Shown: piece after piece, positions 4,670 to 6,815 of the stretch | Numbering within the stretch: the first letter of the stretch is position 1 | Layout: the number at the start of each line of letters is the position of its first letter | Program-made: the position numbers and the translations under genes | Source of the DNA: Methanosarcina sp. UBA5 | Lineage (GTDB): Archaea; Halobacteriota; Methanosarcinia; Methanosarcinales; Methanosarcinaceae | Direction of reading: 5' to 3' | DNA: 6,815 nucleotides | Assembly (NCBI RefSeq): GCF_002505485.1 | Contig: NZ_DAVG01000002.1 | Coordinates: 1-6,815, forward strand | The notes under the pieces: model-generated | What the model was told of the DNA's origin: nothing | Seen by the model: the letters and a program-made list of their open reading frames with translations, nothing else | The model's database searches: none

Positions 4670-6815
4670 ATGAGGAATAAAGAGAAGCTATATTCAATAA
4701 GTTTAACTTCAACATTTTTGATTTTCGCTTTCTTAGTTTCCATGTCAGCTACTGCATCAGCAATGGAAATTACGGTAGATGATGATTCTAAAGCTGATTT
4801 CACGTCAATTCAGGAAGCTGTGAATAATTCTGTGCCAGGGGACACAATAATAGTGAGATCTGGAACCTATACTGAAAACGTTCTTGTCAATGTAAAAGGT
4901 CTAACTATCAGGTCAGAACCAAACAATGGAGATGCGCAAATAAAACCGCTGAATGAAAGTGTAAGTACCTTTCTGATAACAGCTAATAGCACAACGATCA
5001 GTGGCTTAAAGATAACAGGAGCCAGTAATCTTTCTGAAAGAAATGCGATCTTCGTTTATGGCAAGATGAATAATGTGACAGGTAATACCATTGAAAACGG
5101 TTCTATCTTTCTGGGATCCTACATGCCAAGCAATCTAACAATCATCTTTCATGGCGATATGAATAGTGTGACAGGTAATACCATTGAAAATGGCTCTATC
5201 GTTTTGGGATCCGAGATATCAGGCAATTTGATAGCCGAAAACAAAATTTCTAACGGTGAAGGTATACTTATCTCCTGCTGTGGGAAAAATAATACCGTAT
5301 TAGGTAGTACGATCTCAAATTGCTCCACTGGCATCTCTGAATTTGATCAGGATGCACATATTCATAATAACAGGATTACTGACTGCCATAATGGGATTCA
5401 TCTTTCGTCTGTAAGTTCAGGAATTGACAATAATACAATATTAAACTGTGATGTAGGGATTGATTTAGGTGATGCCTGTCTTGGCGTTGAAATAATCAAC
5501 AACACGATAATGTCCAGTGCAGAAAGTGGGATCGTCGATCAGTACGACGAAGGCGGTAAACGGATCTACAATAATTATTTTAATAACACTGTAAATGTAA
5601 GGCTTGGAGAAGGTAGAGGGAATACCTGGAACAGTTCACTTACTTCAGGCAGTAATATTGTTTGTGGCCCTTACATCGGAGGCAATTTCTGGGCAAAGCC
5701 AGATGGAACTGGATTCTCCCAGATCTGCGTGGATTCGGATAGGAACGGAATTGGAGACCTTCCTTATAATATTTATGAGGATGAATTTGACTATTTGCCT
5801 CTTGTATCTATGTCCAGTCTGCAAAATTCAGTAACCCCAACTGCGAACTTTACAGCCAGCGTCACTAATGGCAATGCACCTCTTGTTGTTAAGTTTACAG
5901 ACCTTTCGAAAAACGCAGTTGCGTGGAACTGGGACTTTGATAATGATGGTACATTAGATTCCACAGAACAAAATCCTGTATATGTGTACAGAACTCAAGG
6001 AAACTATACAGTTAATTTGACAGGTAGCAACGGACTCAATACTAATTCCAAACTTGCAAACATAAGCGTTGAAAAAAGGGTTTCATCCACGTGGCCGTTT
6101 GTATACATTATAGGTGGAACTGTCTCTGTAATTGACATAGCCACAGGAACAACTATAACCAAAGTAAAAGTAGGAAGCACGCCTTATGGAATTGCAGTCA
6201 CACCAAATGGAAAAATAGCATATGTGACTGACCGTTGGGGCGGCGTTAATGTCTCTGTAATTGATACTGCAACAAATACTGTTATAAATACTGTGAAAGT
6301 TGGACATGATCCTGATGGAGTTGCAATCAGTCCTGATGGAAAAAAAGTGTATGTGACTAATAGTGGCAGCAATAACGTTTCTATAATTAACACTGACACA
6401 AACACTGTTACAGCCACTGTGCCTGTTGGAAACTGTCCAGAAAGTATTGCAGTTACTCCAGATGGAAAAAAGGTATATGTGGCGAACTATGGCAGCATTA
6501 ATGCCCTTGACGATACTGTTTCTGTAATTGATACAGCTACTAACGTGGTTACAGCTACGGTACATGTAGGAAATTATTCTTCTGGAGTTGCAGTAAACCC
6601 AGATGGAAAAAAGGTATATGTGGCAAACGGGGGTCGTTATGTCTCTGTAGTTGATACAGCAACAAATACTGTTACAGACAATGTGGATATAGATAATTCT
6701 CCTGATGAAATTGTTGTCAATCCTACAGGAACAAAGGTATATGTGGCAGGAATGAAGAAGGGATATGTAGCTGGCACAGACGATGGTTTCGTCTCTGCAA
6801 TTGATACCTCAAACA
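4670..6815 (+). CDS. Secreted surface protein: NosD-like beta-helix, PKD, YVTN propeller (3' end missing)
   Basis: The frame is open from ATG 4670 to the window edge, at least 715 residues with no stop. Residues 1-31 are a signal peptide (basic start, core FLIFAFLV, ending A-S-A). Residues about 32-385 form a NosD/pectate-lyase-like right-handed beta-helix: it opens ITVDDDSKADFTSIQEAVNN, continues DTIIVRSGTYTENV, has many N-N-T-I and G-N-T-I turns, and ends with a calcium-loop-like DSDRNGIGDLPY (355-366) and DYLPLV, as in Methanosarcina NosD-family surface proteins. Residues about 390-468 are a PKD domain (WNWDFDNDG at 419-427, GNYTVNLT). From about 477 YVTN repeats follow (VSVIDTATNTV, then VxPDGKKVYVTN), five complete and a sixth beginning. 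YVTN and PKD modules occur in known Methanosarcina surface-layer proteins. Binding or adhesion is inferred; there is no clear lyase active site. A C-terminal anchor, if any, lies outside the window. Confidence 0.9.
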   Translation, partial: MRNKEKLYSISLTSTFLIFAFLVSMSATASAMEITVDDDSKADFTSIQEAVNNSVPGDTIIVRSGTYTENVLVNVKGLTIRSEPNNGDAQIKPLNESVSTFLITANSTTISGLKITGASNLSERNAIFVYGKMNNVTGNTIENGSIFLGSYMPSNLTIIFHGDMNSVTGNTIENGSIVLGSEISGNLIAENKISNGEGILISCCGKNNTVLGSTISNCSTGISEFDQDAHIHNNRITDCHNGIHLSSVSSGIDNNTILNCDVGIDLGDACLGVEIINNTIMSSAESGIVDQYDEGGKRIYNNYFNNTVNVRLGEGRGNTWNSSLTSGSNIVCGPYIGGNFWAKPDGTGFSQICVDSDRNGIGDLPYNIYEDEFDYLPLVSMSSLQNSVTPTANFTASVTNGNAPLVVKFTDLSKNAVAWNWDFDNDGTLDSTEQNPVYVYRTQGNYTVNLTGSNGLNTNSKLANISVEKRVSSTWPFVYIIGGTVSVIDIATGTTITKVKVGSTPYGIAVTPNGKIAYVTDRWGGVNVSVIDTATNTVINTVKVGHDPDGVAISPDGKKVYVTNSGSNNVSIINTDTNTVTATVPVGNCPESIAVTPDGKKVYVANYGSINALDDTVSVIDTATNVVTATVHVGNYSSGVAVNPDGKKVYVANGGRYVSVVDTATNTVTDNVDIDNSPDEIVVNPTGTKVYVAGMKKGYVAGTDDGFVSAIDTSN
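5045..5212 (+). repeat. Tandem 93-base duplication in the beta-helix
   Basis: Positions 5066-5119 and 5159-5212 match at 49 of 54 bases and encode VTGNTIENGSIFLGS and VTGNTIENGSIVLGS. The offset is 93 bases (31 residues). Weaker similarity extends upstream (IFVYGKMN against IIFHGDMN). Most mismatches are silent, and the repeat keeps frame. Confidence 0.8.
6098..6815 (+). repeat. YVTN propeller repeats, five complete and a sixth begun
   Basis: Each repeat of about 42-50 residues has VSVID(T)AT, a valine-rich strand ending VG, then G(I/V)AV.P.GKK(V)YV(T/A)(N). Longer loops sit between repeats (SINALDD, and MKKGYVAGTDDG before the sixth). A typical YVTN propeller has seven blades, so one or two blades should lie beyond the edge. 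Confidence 0.85.

Noticed and set aside
6083..6565. Long minus-strand frames opposite the YVTN region, and at 5149-5334 and 4213-4407
   Set aside because: They are antisense to clearly recognisable YVTN, beta-helix and PKD coding sequence; repetitive coding DNA produces such shadows.

Overview
The window looks like a chromosomal segment of a methanogenic archaeon of the Methanosarcina type. The DNA is AT-rich. Genes start after short G-rich ribosome-binding sites, and the candidate promoters are TATA-like rather than bacterial -35/-10. The two large products have the modular secreted architecture (signal peptide, PKD domain, TolB-like or YVTN beta-propeller, NosD-like beta-helix) typical of Methanosarcina cell-surface proteins. 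The genus is inferred from architecture and composition; no marker gene is present.

Layout. Positions 1-663 hold small features: a possible protein remnant without a start (88-252), an 89-residue gene of unknown function with a TTG start and a strong Shine-Dalgarno sequence (314-583), and a possible 27-codon frame overlapping its stop (580-663). Positions 664-1959 hold no convincing intact gene. They look like a graveyard: three short protein-like frames on the minus strand (769-1284), one with an internal TGA; a nested inverted repeat (871-946); and on the plus strand a short frame ending like a degraded C-terminal membrane anchor of a surface protein (1542-1667).

Positions 1960-4203 encode a secreted 747-residue protein: signal peptide, a seven-repeat TolB-like propeller, one PKD domain, a second seven-repeat propeller, then the first residues of a second PKD domain. 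That domain is cut off by a frameshift. The rest of it is still readable downstream in alternating frames to about 4444, so the present protein is a truncated form of a longer ancestor.

Positions 4670-6815 encode a second secreted protein that is open to the end of the window (at least 715 residues): signal peptide, NosD-like right-handed beta-helix, PKD domain and YVTN propeller.

The mature parts of the two large proteins differ except for the PKD domain. Their upstream regions, leaders and signal-peptide codons are nevertheless alignable, which suggests a shared expression and secretion cassette. Both are probably displayed on the cell envelope, where such domains usually mediate adhesion or binding. 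No enzyme active site, RNA gene, CRISPR array or intact mobile element was recognised.
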